Shown here piece after piece: positions 17,560-26,349 of a stretch of 64,000 bases of DNA (positions are counted from its first letter, which is position 1; every line of letters begins with the position of its first letter). Below the pieces are notes generated by a model. That model was given only the letters and a program-made list of their open reading frames with translations. It was not told the origin of the DNA and did no database searches. The DNA is from Paenibacillaceae bacterium (GTDB taxonomy: Bacteria; Bacillota; Bacilli; Paenibacillales; NBRC-103111): positions 1 through 64,000 of the forward strand of contig JAQSYI010000027.1 of NCBI GenBank assembly GCA_029256185.1. Reading direction: 5' to 3'. The translations under genes and the position numbers were made by a program.

Positions 17560-17727
17560 ATGATTGTTCTTGACGTGGTGGTTAATGGAGTACACCTGGA
17601 AACGGTGAGACCCGTTAATCAAAGACCGAGAGAAATGTATTGGTTGATGGTCGACCTGCTTCACACTCTTCGATGCCAATATGGGGAAGATGTGACCCTT
17701 CACCGCCGGGTTGAATATCACTTATAG
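17560..17727 (+). CDS. 55-residue protein of unknown function
   Basis: Reads MIVLDVVVNGVHLETVRPVN, continues REMYWLMVDLLHTLRCQYG and ends in a basic VTLHRRVEYHL tail. Soluble alpha/beta composition, one cysteine, no signal. It has its own promoter-like hexamers and a GTGAGG site 5 bases before the ATG. Its last 10 bases overlap the 3' end of the convergent GH43-like gene, so the two transcripts are antisense at their ends. Coding is supported by start context and codon use. Not recognised. Confidence 0.55.
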   Translation: MIVLDVVVNGVHLETVRPVNQRPREMYWLMVDLLHTLRCQYGEDVTLHRRVEYHL

Positions 17728-18740
17728 AACTGTTCGAGCTTCCATGATTCGCGGTACACCAGTTTTACTGAATCGTCGGCGGGAAATTCAACGGGCAGCC
17801 AAATATACGAACAATTTTCGAAATTTTCAGTATTATGACGCTCGGCCATATGGATGAACAGCCCTGGTCTTCCTTCCACGGGAAACACGTAGGTGCTCTG
17901 AGACTCGAAGGTGGTTCCGGTTGAATCCTCCTCACAGGGGTCTCCCATATCCGTCCAAGGGCCCAACAGGTTGTCCGCTCTGAAGTACTTGGCCGGATTG
18001 GTCTGCCAACCCGTGAGACCGGACGTGAACATGAAATAAAAACCGTTCTGGTATAAGACAGCGGCAGCCTCTCTCCTGCCAGCTGCTTCAATCCGCGCAT
18101 AAACATCTGTGAAGGACAGGTAATCTTCGCTAAGCTTCATGACGTGCAAGCAGCGGTCGTCATTGACATTGCGGTCATAGATGTAATATGCGGCGCCATC
18201 CTTGTCTTTGTACAGCGTACAGTCCCTGACTGCGCCCAGGCTGTCAATGGGTCTCGTAAACCCGAGCCATTCGTACCGCCCGTTAACCGAGCTGCAGGCT
18301 GCCACCCCCGCTTCTGCTGTACCCGGATCGAACCCGTGGTCGCCGGGATGCTTGACGTAGTGAACCCACATGACGAATTGTCCGGTTTTATCATTATAAA
18401 CTATTTTGGGCCGCTCAAATCGCATGGGACCGTACAAATCATCCTCCGGATCATCTGAACAATGCAGAATTACCCCTTCATACGTCCAGTTATACAGATC
18501 CTCCGAGCTGTACATGACCACGCCGGTTGTAGTTGTTTGTCCTCCCTCTCCGTTGGGGGCAAAGGGCAATGGCCGGAGCTTCATGCCATACCAGTAATAC
18601 TTTCCCTCCACATAGATGATTCCGCCGTCGCTTGCATTGATGATGTTGCCGTCCGTATCCAGCCACGCGTGATACTCCTTCAACTGGCCATTCCTGAATT
18701 CGTCATATACGATTTTTTCGCCCAAAGTCAGATCCTCCAT
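17718..18740 (-). CDS. GH43-like five-bladed beta-propeller protein
   Basis: About 340 residues without a signal peptide. It has repeated propeller strands typical of glycoside hydrolase family 43-like proteins: DGGIIYVEGKYYWYGM near the start, ERPKIVYNDKTGQFVMWVHYV, RDCTLYKDKDGAAYYIYDR, and SQSTYVFPVEGRPGLFIHMAERH. Acidic catalytic candidates lie in HAWLDTDGNIINASDGG and FERPKI but cannot be assigned by eye. Start: ATG 18740 contains the likely GGAGG site, so TTG at 18725 may be the true start; an ATG at 18782 is also open. The substrate is unknown, and no transporter is adjacent. Confidence 0.75.
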   Translation of the reverse strand: MEDLTLGEKIVYDEFRNGQLKEYHAWLDTDGNIINASDGGIIYVEGKYYWYGMKLRPLPFAPNGEGGQTTTTGVVMYSSEDLYNWTYEGVILHCSDDPEDDLYGPMRFERPKIVYNDKTGQFVMWVHYVKHPGDHGFDPGTAEAGVAACSSVNGRYEWLGFTRPIDSLGAVRDCTLYKDKDGAAYYIYDRNVNDDRCLHVMKLSEDYLSFTDVYARIEAAGRREAAAVLYQNGFYFMFTSGLTGWQTNPAKYFRADNLLGPWTDMGDPCEEDSTGTTFESQSTYVFPVEGRPGLFIHMAERHNTENFENCSYIWLPVEFPADDSVKLVYRESWKLEQFYK

Positions 18741-18877
18741 AAAAACAAATAAATTTTTAACGCTCCACTCCCACAGCATCAAATCCGTATCGAGCTTTAG
18801 TATAAAGCCTTAGGGCACCCAGCAGAATGTGCAATGGTTCTACTTTCATGTCAAAAGGTAATATAAGGATTGGAAAT

Positions 18878-18934
18878 TGCAAAAAAAAGCCTGTTCCACA
18901 GCGTTGGCTGCCGGATCACAGACTTTTTTTATAA
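18878..18934 (-). terminator. terminator after the rhomboid gene
   Basis: Imperfect stem AAAAAGCCTGTTCC with GGATCACAGACTTTTT around GGCTGCC; A-run on one side and T-run on the other, so it could act in both directions. Confidence 0.55.
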
Positions 18935-18946
18935 ATGCTCATAAGT

Positions 18947-19561
18947 TTATCCGCGGCGGCGGCGGCTAAAACGGCGGGTCAAGACAGCGAAGTAAACAAA
19001 TCCGCCCAAGAAACCGCCCAGATGGCCGTACAGACTCACGTTGGGAATAATGATGGAAGAGATGAACCCCATAACCAGAATCATCGTCACAGTCTTCCTT
19101 GTGCCTTCATCCAGAATATGCTTATGAAAGAGCGCCAAATAAAGATAGGCGGCGTAAATGCCGTAGATGGCTCCGGATGCTCCCGCCGATATGAATGGAG
19201 GCTCGGAGAACAGCATGCTGAAGGCATTGCCGGCAAATCCGGAGATCAGGAAAAAAATCGCGTAGTGCCAGGAGCCCAACAGCCTCTCCAGAGGAGCTGC
19301 GAACACATAGATGGCAAAAGCGTTGAAGAGCAGATGCTGAAAACCGATATGCAGGAACATGGAGTTCAGATATCGCCACCATTCATGCGTCTCTCCTGCT
19401 AAACTGTACATCGCCCCGAAGTCAATCAAGGTTCCGTTAGAGGTGGAACTGCCCAGCAGCTCCATAGCAAGAAATACAACCACGATGATCGCCAGCACAG
19501 CGCTTGTCACCGGGTAAAACCGCAAATATTGACGAAACGTCTCCCTGCGGAGAAAAATCAT
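18947..19561 (-). CDS. rhomboid-family intramembrane serine protease
   Basis: 204 residues, six predicted membrane helices. Catalytic dyad: Ser129 in the GASGAIYG motif and His180 in SLYGHLGGFLGGF. A WWRYLNSMFLH loop and HLLFNAFAIYVF helix are typical. It cleaves membrane-spanning substrates within the bilayer; its substrate is not known. AAGGA lies just upstream of the ATG. It lies downstream of the PPDK-regulator gene with 40 bases between them and may be cotranscribed. Confidence 0.93.
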   Translation of the reverse strand: MIFLRRETFRQYLRFYPVTSAVLAIIVVVFLAMELLGSSTSNGTLIDFGAMYSLAGETHEWWRYLNSMFLHIGFQHLLFNAFAIYVFAAPLERLLGSWHYAIFFLISGFAGNAFSMLFSEPPFISAGASGAIYGIYAAYLYLALFHKHILDEGTRKTVTMILVMGFISSIIIPNVSLYGHLGGFLGGFVYFAVLTRRFSRRRRG

Positions 19562-19601
19562 TCCTTGACGCCCCTTCCGTTTCTTATGTGCATCTCATTT
19601 C

Positions 19602-20408
19602 CTATAACCTCTCCAGAATAATGCCGGCTGTCTCTTCGATCGCCCGGTCCGTCACATTGATGACCAGACAGCCCAGTCTGTCCATCAGCTCCTGGGCGTA
19701 GCTTAGCTCCTCCTCAATCCGCTTCAGGTTGGCATACTTGGCGCCCGTATGCAGCCCTAATGCCCGCAGCCGCTCATTGCGGATCTTCAGCATCTGCTCG
19801 GGATTCATAACCAGACCCACGATGAGCCCCGCAGTAACCTGGTAGAGCTCCTCCGCAGGCTTGATCTCGGGAATAAGCGGCAGGTTGGCTACTTTGTAGC
19901 CCTTATGGGCCAAAAACATGCTAAGCGGGGTCTTGGAGGTGCGGGATACTCCGATCAGGACAATATCCGCTTTGAGCAGCGCCCTGGGATCGCGTCCGTC
20001 ATCCGAGCTGACCGTGAACTCAATGGCCTCCACCCGCTTGAAATAATCATCGTCCATGCGGTGCAGCATGCCGGGCAGCCGGCTGGGCGCTCCGTCGAAG
20101 GATTCCATAAACGCCTGCATCATCGGCCCCATAATATCCACCGAACGGACTCCCGAACGCAGGCATGCTTCTTTCATCAGCTCCCGCAATTCCGGCTGAA
20201 CCAGGGTGTAGGCGATAAAGCCGCCAGTCCCCGCGACCTCGCCTACGATATCCCGGATTTCCGTCTCGGACAGCACATGGCTGTAACGCTTGATCCTGGC
20301 GTCCGGAAGGTCAAATTGCCGGATGGTAGCTCTGGCCACAGCCTCTGCCGTTTCTCCGACTGAATCGGAGCAAATGGTAATAATGGAATGACGTTTACCG
20401 TCTCTCAA
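19602..20408 (-). CDS. pyruvate,phosphate dikinase regulatory protein (DUF299 kinase/pyrophosphorylase)
   Basis: 268 residues. It carries the DUF299/PPSR hallmarks: ICSDSVGETAEAVARATIRQF at the N-terminus and the P-loop-like LIGVSRTSKTPLSMFLAHKGYKVANLPLIPE at about 150-182. Relatives (maize PDRP, E. coli PpsR, B. subtilis YqfL) phosphorylate and dephosphorylate PPDK or PEP synthase using ADP and phosphate. The start is TTG at 20408, 8 bases after a GGGGGAGGGG run. The target enzyme is not in this window. Confidence 0.9.
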   Translation of the reverse strand: MRDGKRHSIITICSDSVGETAEAVARATIRQFDLPDARIKRYSHVLSETEIRDIVGEVAGTGGFIAYTLVQPELRELMKEACLRSGVRSVDIMGPMMQAFMESFDGAPSRLPGMLHRMDDDYFKRVEAIEFTVSSDDGRDPRALLKADIVLIGVSRTSKTPLSMFLAHKGYKVANLPLIPEIKPAEELYQVTAGLIVGLVMNPEQMLKIRNERLRALGLHTGAKYANLKRIEEELSYAQELMDRLGCLVINVTDRAIEETAGIILERL

Positions 20409-20479
20409 GCAAGTCCCCTCCCCCGAATCTCCAAGTTTCCCTTACCTTATCCATCATATAATGTCTATCCGCGAAAAAC

Positions 20480-20522
20480 AAACATCCCGCCCACCGGCAA
20501 ACACCGGATGGCGGGATATGGG
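20480..20522 (-). terminator. terminator after the foldase gene
   Basis: ATCCCGCC pairs with GGCGGGAT, with an inner CCGG/CCGG pair. On the minus strand it is followed by GTTTGTTTTT. Confidence 0.7.
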
Positions 20523-20531
20523 GTCAGCCAT

Positions 20532-21686
20532 TTACATTTTTTCAACCTTAGCCGCAGTGCGGATTTCCTCCAGCCATGCGGGAGCCTTGGCATTAACCTC
20601 TTCTCCAACCATGGCCTTGCGCACATCAGCCTTATGCGTATCGAAGTTCGGCTTGACTTCTTCCTTCTTGTCCGTCACCTTGATGATGTGGAAACCGAAG
20701 GAAGACTGCACCACTTCGCTCATCTCGCCTTTGTTCAGTTTGAACGCCGCATCCTCGAAGGCTTGATCCAAGCCCTGTCCGCGGGCTACAAAGCCCAGGC
20801 TGCCGCCCATATCTTTCGTGCCGGTGTCCACGGATTTCTCCTTGGCGACCGTGGCAAAGTCGGCTCCGCCCTTCAAATCGGCAAGCAGCTTGTCCGCGTC
20901 CTCTTTTGCTTCTACGAGAATATGGGAAACCTCCAGCTGTTCGGGAGAGCCGAAGCTTTCCTGATTCTTGTCGAAGTATTCCTTCAGCTTAGCGTCAGAC
21001 AGGTCCATCTGGGATTCGAAGATCAGGCCGATCTCCAGTTGGGTGGAAATTTGCTTCTTCAAGGTATCCAGCGTGAAGCCGTTCTGCTCCAAAGCTTGAT
21101 TAAATTGGGCTTCTTCAGGGAACTGGTCTTTAATCGTCTTCAGTTCCGCTTCGATATCCTCTTCCTTGGCCTTGAGCTTCTTCTTGTCCACTTCCTGGGC
21201 GATGAGCTTCTCCGTGATCAGGTTCTCTATAGCCGCGTCGCCGCCCTGCTTGTACATGATATCATATACTTCTTGCTTCGTAATTTTCTCTCCGTTTACT
21301 GTTGCGGCATTGCCTGCCAAGCCGCCCTGCCCGGACTGCCATATATAGAGGATAACCCCAATGGCAATAACGGATGCTGCGAACAAAAACCAGGGAAGTC
21401 TGGCGGCGCCGGAAGAGGTCGCTGCCGCAGCGGGATTGAAGGATTCGACGTAAGCATTCTCAGGCTCATCTGCGAACGCCTCCGGCCCGAACTCGTCTCC
21501 CTCATGCGGGAAGGAGGCTGGAGCTTGGCCGTCTGATTCCTTGTCCTGTTCGTCTGCAGCATAAAAAACCTGTCTGTCCGCTGCTTCTTCCCCGCTCCGG
21601 CTCTCATCGCCTGCCCGGCTTTCCTCTTCGTTCAAGGCCCCCTCTTCTTGCCCAGGCACATCATTCTTCTTGTTCTCGTCTTCCAT
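20532..21686 (-). CDS. membrane-anchored PrsA/SurA-like peptidyl-prolyl isomerase
   Basis: 384 residues. An unusual highly acidic N-terminal tail of about 95 residues, presumably cytoplasmic, precedes one membrane helix (98-116). The extracytoplasmic part has a SurA_N-like helical domain (VNGEKITKQEVYDIMYKQGG onward) and a parvulin PpiC domain (about 240-345: VSHILVEAKEDADKLLADLKGGADFATVAKEKSVD, GGSLGFVARGQ, FGFHIIKVTDKK). It replaces the usual lipoprotein anchor of PrsA with a transmembrane one. It is likely a foldase for exported proteins. The ATG lies about 8 bases after a GGGGGA run. Confidence 0.88.
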   Translation of the reverse strand: MEDENKKNDVPGQEEGALNEEESRAGDESRSGEEAADRQVFYAADEQDKESDGQAPASFPHEGDEFGPEAFADEPENAYVESFNPAAAATSSGAARLPWFLFAASVIAIGVILYIWQSGQGGLAGNAATVNGEKITKQEVYDIMYKQGGDAAIENLITEKLIAQEVDKKKLKAKEEDIEAELKTIKDQFPEEAQFNQALEQNGFTLDTLKKQISTQLEIGLIFESQMDLSDAKLKEYFDKNQESFGSPEQLEVSHILVEAKEDADKLLADLKGGADFATVAKEKSVDTGTKDMGGSLGFVARGQGLDQAFEDAAFKLNKGEMSEVVQSSFGFHIIKVTDKKEEVKPNFDTHKADVRKAMVGEEVNAKAPAWLEEIRTAAKVEKM

Positions 21687-21769
21687 TGCAACATGTCCCC
21701 CTAATTATTTCGTGATTCGGCATTTTTCTGCACTCTTAGTACTATAACATTTTTCCAGGCCGGAAACCA

Positions 21770-23554
21770 TCATCTGTCTCCGACACGGAAAACAGAGATC
21801 ATCCGCTGCATTTGATCTGCCATCCGGGACAGCTCATTGGCAGCGAGGGCGACTTCCTTCATCGAGGCGCTCTGTTCCTCGGTTGCCCCTGCCACATTCT
21901 CCGACTGTCCGGCTGTCTCTTCCGAGATAGCGGCAATTTGTTCAACGGCGCTGACCAGCCCATCCATGCGGACTGTTATATCATGGGAGGCCGAGTTTAC
22001 TTCCTTGCAATGTTCAGCGGATAAGGAAATGGCCTGAAAAACCTCCGAGAATGCGGCTTCTGTAACGGTGACAAGACTCAAGCCGGCCGTTACGGCCTCC
22101 GCTTCCTCCCTGGTAGCGGAAGCCGCTTCCGCTACTTCGCGCTGCACCTCATAGATGAGCCCGCTCACCTCGTCGGATGCCAGGCGGGTCTGGTGGGCCA
22201 GCTTCTTCACTTCAACGGCTACCACGGAGAAGCCCTTGCCCGCCTCCCCTGCCCGCGATGCTTCAATCCCGGCATTCAGGGCCAGAATATTGGTTTGCAC
22301 CGCAATATGGGAAATGGTGGTGATGATCTCGCCGATTGCTGCCGATTTTTGTTCCAGTGAGCTGACCGCACGTTCAATTCCTCTGACCTTCTCTTCAATA
22401 ATTTTCATATGCGAGACGGACTCATTCATGGCTTTCCGGCCGTTGTCCGCAGAGCCTGCCGCCTCGGTGGAAGATGCCGTTGCCAGCTCCGAGCCTTGAA
22501 CGATCTGTCTGGCGGCTTCCGTTGCAACAGCAACCAGGGAATGGACCTCCCCGATAATATCCGCCTGAATTTGTGTCCCTCCGGCAACCTCCTGTACAGA
22601 ATGCGCAATCTGATCAGTGATTTTGCTGGTTTCCTCACTGCTGGCAAGCAGTTCCTCCCCGGTTGATGCTACCTGCTGGGCGGAATCGGATACACCTCCG
22701 ATAAGCTGCTTCAATTGCTCCTTCATATTCGTAAAATGACGGGCCAAAGCCCCTATCTCATCCCGGTTGCGGACCTTGAGGTCGGGCAAATGCAGATGGC
22801 CTGCAGCCATCTGCTCCACTTGATAGGTAATCTGCCGGATGGGCTTGGACAGATGCCGGGCAAACAGGATGGCGATCAGAGCCCCGATGACCATGAAGCC
22901 AGACAGCATATACACCATGACATGGCGGATAACATCCGAACCGGAATTGAAATCCTGAAGATAAGAGCCCGCGGCTACTACCCATCCCCAGTGGGGATCC
23001 AGTCGGGAATACGTCACCTTCTGGGCGATGCTCTCGGTTCCCGGCAGTTGGTTCTCATAATAGGAGAATCCCCCTTCCGCCGTGCCGTTGCGGATAATGT
23101 CTTGAACGTAGAAAACGCCGTTGCTGTCCACAGACTCCCAGATATTTTCCCCTTCCCGGGAAGGATGCATCACATCCATACCTTTGGCATCCAGTGCAAA
23201 AATATAGCCGTACTCCCCTATCTTGTTCGCGATGGTCCTGGTCTTGCCGTCAGCCTGTTTCGGTCCGACCGCCCGCAGACGTACCTGCTCCTGCGCCTCC
23301 GCCAGGGTAATAGCGTTCTTCTCTACCATGCTCTGATAGGCATCTATGAGATGAATGGTCATCTCCACATTATGCTTCAGATTAGTGCGTCCCAATTCGT
23401 CAAGCTCGCTTTTGGCTGTATTGTAGCCGATCATGCCGATCAAGAGCCCCGGAGCCACAAGCAGAATCAGGCACACAACAATTGTTTTCCATTTTAATGA
23501 CAACCCGAACGACTGGCGAGCCTTGACCTTGGTTCCCGCTATATTTCCGCTCAT
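21770..23554 (-). CDS. methyl-accepting chemotaxis protein with single-Cache sensor
   Basis: 594 residues. Membrane helix about 25-45, an extracytoplasmic sensor (about 46-195) with EYGYIFALDAKGMDVMHPSREGENIW and WGWVVAAGSYLQDF typical of sCache_2 domains, a second helix about 200-225, HAMP domain (LSKPIRQITYQVEQMAAGHL) and a signalling domain. The hairpin tip EIITTISHIAVQTNILALNAGIEASRAGEAGKGFSVVAVEVKKLA is clear. The ligand is not predictable. A strong AAAAGGAGGCAATT precedes the ATG. A MITE-like element begins 18 bases upstream of the start and may carry or disrupt its promoter. Confidence 0.94.
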   Translation of the reverse strand: MSGNIAGTKVKARQSFGLSLKWKTIVVCLILLVAPGLLIGMIGYNTAKSELDELGRTNLKHNVEMTIHLIDAYQSMVEKNAITLAEAQEQVRLRAVGPKQADGKTRTIANKIGEYGYIFALDAKGMDVMHPSREGENIWESVDSNGVFYVQDIIRNGTAEGGFSYYENQLPGTESIAQKVTYSRLDPHWGWVVAAGSYLQDFNSGSDVIRHVMVYMLSGFMVIGALIAILFARHLSKPIRQITYQVEQMAAGHLHLPDLKVRNRDEIGALARHFTNMKEQLKQLIGGVSDSAQQVASTGEELLASSEETSKITDQIAHSVQEVAGGTQIQADIIGEVHSLVAVATEAARQIVQGSELATASSTEAAGSADNGRKAMNESVSHMKIIEEKVRGIERAVSSLEQKSAAIGEIITTISHIAVQTNILALNAGIEASRAGEAGKGFSVVAVEVKKLAHQTRLASDEVSGLIYEVQREVAEAASATREEAEAVTAGLSLVTVTEAAFSEVFQAISLSAEHCKEVNSASHDITVRMDGLVSAVEQIAAISEETAGQSENVAGATEEQSASMKEVALAANELSRMADQMQRMISVFRVGDR

Positions 23555-23571
23555 AATTGCCTCCTTTTTTT

Positions 23572-23739
23572 TAGGGCGTGTCTGAAAACTCGCTTGAGGG
23601 CATCTTTCACCGCCTTTTCGCCCCTAGCTTCGTTGCTTTCGCTTGGCCCGGGTTCCCCGGTACGCCTGCACAAAAGCGCCTTGCCAGAAACGTAAATTCG
23701 ACTAAATCTGCTCCCCACGGAGTTTTCATACACACCCTA
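23572..23739. mobile_element. MITE-like 168-bp element with 20-bp terminal inverted repeats
   Basis: Ends TAGGGCGTGTCTGAAAACTC and, as reverse complement of the right end, TAGGGTGTGTATGAAAACTC (18/20 identical). TA dinucleotides form the termini, as with TA-targeting IS630/Tc1-type elements. No transposase is encoded inside. It sits just upstream of the chemoreceptor start. Confidence 0.7.
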
Positions 23740-23892
23740 AACCATTTTCTCTCATCATAGCAGAATCTTTGATGATAAATGTCACAGTTTGGTGAACTAT
23801 GCCTATATTTCCAGAAAAATAGCACCAATCTCCTACCAGCCGCAATGTATGCCAAGGCTCAGCACGCAGGTGTTTTCCCGCACCGCTCACTC

Positions 23893-24100
23893 ATAACGGA
23901 AATTTTTTCCGTTATCCTTCAGATTCTTCATTATCTGCTCATTTTAGCGGAAATTTTTTCCGCTATATCCTGCTGAACGCCCGGAAAAGGGCATATCACT
24001 CGGGTTTGAGGGAATTAACGGAAAAAATTTCCGTTAATTCTCCGCAATGACCGAAAAATCTCCTGATAACGGAAATTTTTTCCGTTATCAGGAGATTTTT
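23893..24100. repeat. four-palindrome array C
   Basis: Four palindromes with core AACGGAAATTTTTTCCGTT. Cores start at 23895, 23946 (AGCGG...CCGCT variant), 24017 (core inverted) and 24068, so spacings are 51, 71 and 51. Arms extend beyond the core by different lengths: 13-bp arms at 24012-24040, and about 22 bp at 24054-24100, where the arm AAAAATCTCCTGATAACGG gives a T-run after the stem and could terminate transcription. The second unit keeps pairing through a double substitution. Confidence 0.85.
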
Positions 24101-24170
24101 TCGTTACGTGGTCCACTACGCCATTTGATTCCATCTCCTTCAGTACTTGATCTATTGAGAGAGGGCTCCC

Positions 24171-24189
24171 CCTCCCCGGAATGATATAC
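24171..24189. repeat. 19-nt repeat CCTCCCCGGAATGATATAC, copy 1
   Basis: Identical to 43615-43633. Both copies lie 70-95 bases beyond a four-palindrome array on the same side. Confidence 0.75.
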
Positions 24190-24200
24190 TTTCTTTCAAC

Positions 24201-24277
24201 GATAAACGCCTGACGGCGTCCTTTTGATGCCGTGCGTTTGTCAGAAAGTCGGGCTGCTTCCCCGTTATACTTTCTGG
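24201..24277. repeat. 77-nt double-hairpin repeat, copy 2
   Basis: Starts GATAAACGCCTGACGGCGT, continues CGTGCGTTTGTC, then a second hairpin CAGAAAGTCGGG...ACTTTCTGG. Same length and layout as 9155-9231. The remainder of the 24278-24413 gap shows nothing recognisable. Confidence 0.75.
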
Positions 24278-24413
24278 CATGAGAATGAAAAAAATTCCTA
24301 TCGGAGGATTTCGAGGATGAGCGACCGGGTTTAAGCGGAAGTTTTTATCGCCAATCCCAATGTTCCCTTACGTGCTTTCGCGCTGTAAAGGACTTAAACA
24401 TTCTGATGTGGTT

Positions 24414-24445
24414 AAAAAACAGCTCCCAAAAGAGCTGCGCCTGTC
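24414..24445 (-). terminator. terminator after the PBP gene
   Basis: CAGCTC, 6-base loop, GAGCTG, with a minus-strand U-run (GCTGTTTTTT). It lies about 100 bases after the PBP stop. Confidence 0.7.
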
Positions 24446-24540
24446 TTAATCGATGTTCACTTCAGACTCACAATCCCGTGCCCTGTCTGAACAGAACCTG
24501 CCCATGGTCAGTCCGTTGCTCCCGTAACGCCCATCAGCCT

Positions 24541-26349
24541 TTATTGATCCGCCAGGCCAGTTTCTTGATGCTTAGCCAGCAGATCCATAACCTGGCCGAA
24601 CAGCCGGACCGCCTCAGGGCCGCTTGCCTTTTGCCTCAGCGAAGCTACCGCCACCGCATACCTGGGGGCTTCCACCGGCCCGTAGCCGACGAACCATTGA
24701 TTGTACAGATCCGTTCCTCCTTCCGGAACTTGCGCCGTACCTGATTTGCCGGCCAGTTGCCAGCGAGCCCCCTTCAGGGCTGTCCCGGTTCCATCCTCCA
24801 CTACGTCCTTCATCCATTCCAGCAGAATGCCGGAGGTGCGCTTCCCGATGCCTTCTTGGGCGTCCTGCAGCTTATGCTTGGGGAATGCTGTCATAAGCCG
24901 GCCCGTTCCATAACGGATTTCCCGGACGGCCCTTGCCGACCGGGCTTCTCCTCCATTCAGAAGAGCAACCACCATATTGGCGGCCTGCAGCGGGGTCATG
25001 CGCACGTCACGCTGCCCAATAGCCGTTTGCAGCCGGATGCCCTCATCTACAGCTGCGGCTGTGTCTGCCCATATTCTTCCAAGCTGTTCCCCGTCCAGTT
25101 GCTTGAAATCCTTAGTTTGCAGCAGCTTGCCGGTCCATCCCGCCGGCAGTCCCAGCCCCAGCTTCCGGGCAGTATCCTCCAGTTGGCCTGGCTCCAGCCT
25201 GAGCATGATTTGTCCGAATACGATATTGCAGGACTGCTCGTAAGCCTGCCGGAAGGTGATCTGTCCATGCCCTTCCTTCTTCCAGCAGGTAAAGTGGTAT
25301 TTTCCCCATGCTCCCTTGCATTCAAAAACTTCATCTGGCGCAGCTACCCCATGCTCCAGCGCCGCGGCAGCGACTATCGTTTTGAATATGGAGCCGGGAG
25401 CAGCCTCCTGAAGGGCCCGGTTATTCCAGCCCGGAGCTCCCGGATTCACATGATCGGGATTGAATGCGGGCCGGCTGACCATAGCCGCTATATCCGCATT
25501 TTCTGCATCCAGTACAACAATTGCTCCATCCTTCAATCCCGCCTGGTCTGCCAATTGCTCCAGATCAGCCTGCAAGCCGCCGTCTACGGTAGTGATTACC
25601 CGGAGGGGATAATACGGATTATCCGGTGCATGCACCCGGTAGCCGATTCCGGGAATGGGATGATTCAATGAATCGGTATACAACGAGATGAACGTACCTC
25701 CTATTCCCCGCAAATAAGGCTCAAAGGTCTTCTCCAGTCCCGAAGCGCCGATCTGGCTGCTGGGAACAAGCCGGCCAGCCTGCAGCATGGGCATAAATTC
25801 CGCGCGGAGACGGGCGGGATCCTGACTCACATAGCCAATTAGTTGGGCGGCAGCATACGGGGCCACATAGCGCCGCTCATAAGGCACAACCGCCAACCCC
25901 TCCAGCTTCAGCTCCCCGATTGCCGCCGCTGTCTCTTCGGTCAAGCGTACGGGCAAGCCTAAGGCGGACGCATCATTCCAGAAGCGGGGGGTGCTGAGTT
26001 TCTTGCAGAAGCTGTTCCACGCAGTAGAATCAGTCCCGAGAATCCGGTACAGCTTGGCAAGCTCGCCGGGTTCCGGCCGGGAATCCAGCAGCACCGGAAA
26101 TACCAGCAGCGCCGGATAAGTCTCTCCGGTCAACGGCTTGCCGGAGCGGTCATAGAAGTTGCCGCGCCCTGAATGCAGCAACAGCCGCTGCTCCCGCTGG
26201 AGGACGGACTGGGTAACCAGATTCACCTGTTTGGACGAAAATCTGTCCCTGGCAATGCCTTGAATCCAAATGGTGCGAAGCAATAACCCCGCCATCAAAG
26301 CCATCATGGCCAGCAGAGCTCCGAACAGCCGGCGCTTGCTCATCCACAT
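24541..26349 (-). CDS. class B penicillin-binding protein (D,D-transpeptidase)
   Basis: About 602 residues from the ATG at 26349, which follows GGAAAGGAACGG; an ATG at 26343 is also possible. Short cytoplasmic start, one membrane helix, PBP dimer/pedestal region, then the transpeptidase domain. The three active-site motifs are present: PGSIFKT (SxxK, serine about 320), QSCNIVFG (SxN-type) and GKSGTAQVP (KTG-type KSGT). It forms 4-3 peptidoglycan cross-links outside the membrane. No PASTA domain. It is shorter than typical PBP2 and stands alone, so a specialised or inducible role is possible. Confidence 0.9.
   Translation of the reverse strand: MWMSKRRLFGALLAMMALMAGLLLRTIWIQGIARDRFSSKQVNLVTQSVLQREQRLLLHSGRGNFYDRSGKPLTGETYPALLVFPVLLDSRPEPGELAKLYRILGTDSTAWNSFCKKLSTPRFWNDASALGLPVRLTEETAAAIGELKLEGLAVVPYERRYVAPYAAAQLIGYVSQDPARLRAEFMPMLQAGRLVPSSQIGASGLEKTFEPYLRGIGGTFISLYTDSLNHPIPGIGYRVHAPDNPYYPLRVITTVDGGLQADLEQLADQAGLKDGAIVVLDAENADIAAMVSRPAFNPDHVNPGAPGWNNRALQEAAPGSIFKTIVAAAALEHGVAAPDEVFECKGAWGKYHFTCWKKEGHGQITFRQAYEQSCNIVFGQIMLRLEPGQLEDTARKLGLGLPAGWTGKLLQTKDFKQLDGEQLGRIWADTAAAVDEGIRLQTAIGQRDVRMTPLQAANMVVALLNGGEARSARAVREIRYGTGRLMTAFPKHKLQDAQEGIGKRTSGILLEWMKDVVEDGTGTALKGARWQLAGKSGTAQVPEGGTDLYNQWFVGYGPVEAPRYAVAVASLRQKASGPEAVRLFGQVMDLLAKHQETGLADQ

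Noticed and set aside
20388..21536. 382-aa plus-strand frame
   Set aside because: Mirror of the foldase gene, which has clear parvulin motifs on the opposite strand.
23607..23855. 82-aa minus-strand protein spanning the MITE-like element
   Set aside because: It arises from the element's inner sequence and runs past its end; no ribosome site. Similar frames are expected in any copy of the element.
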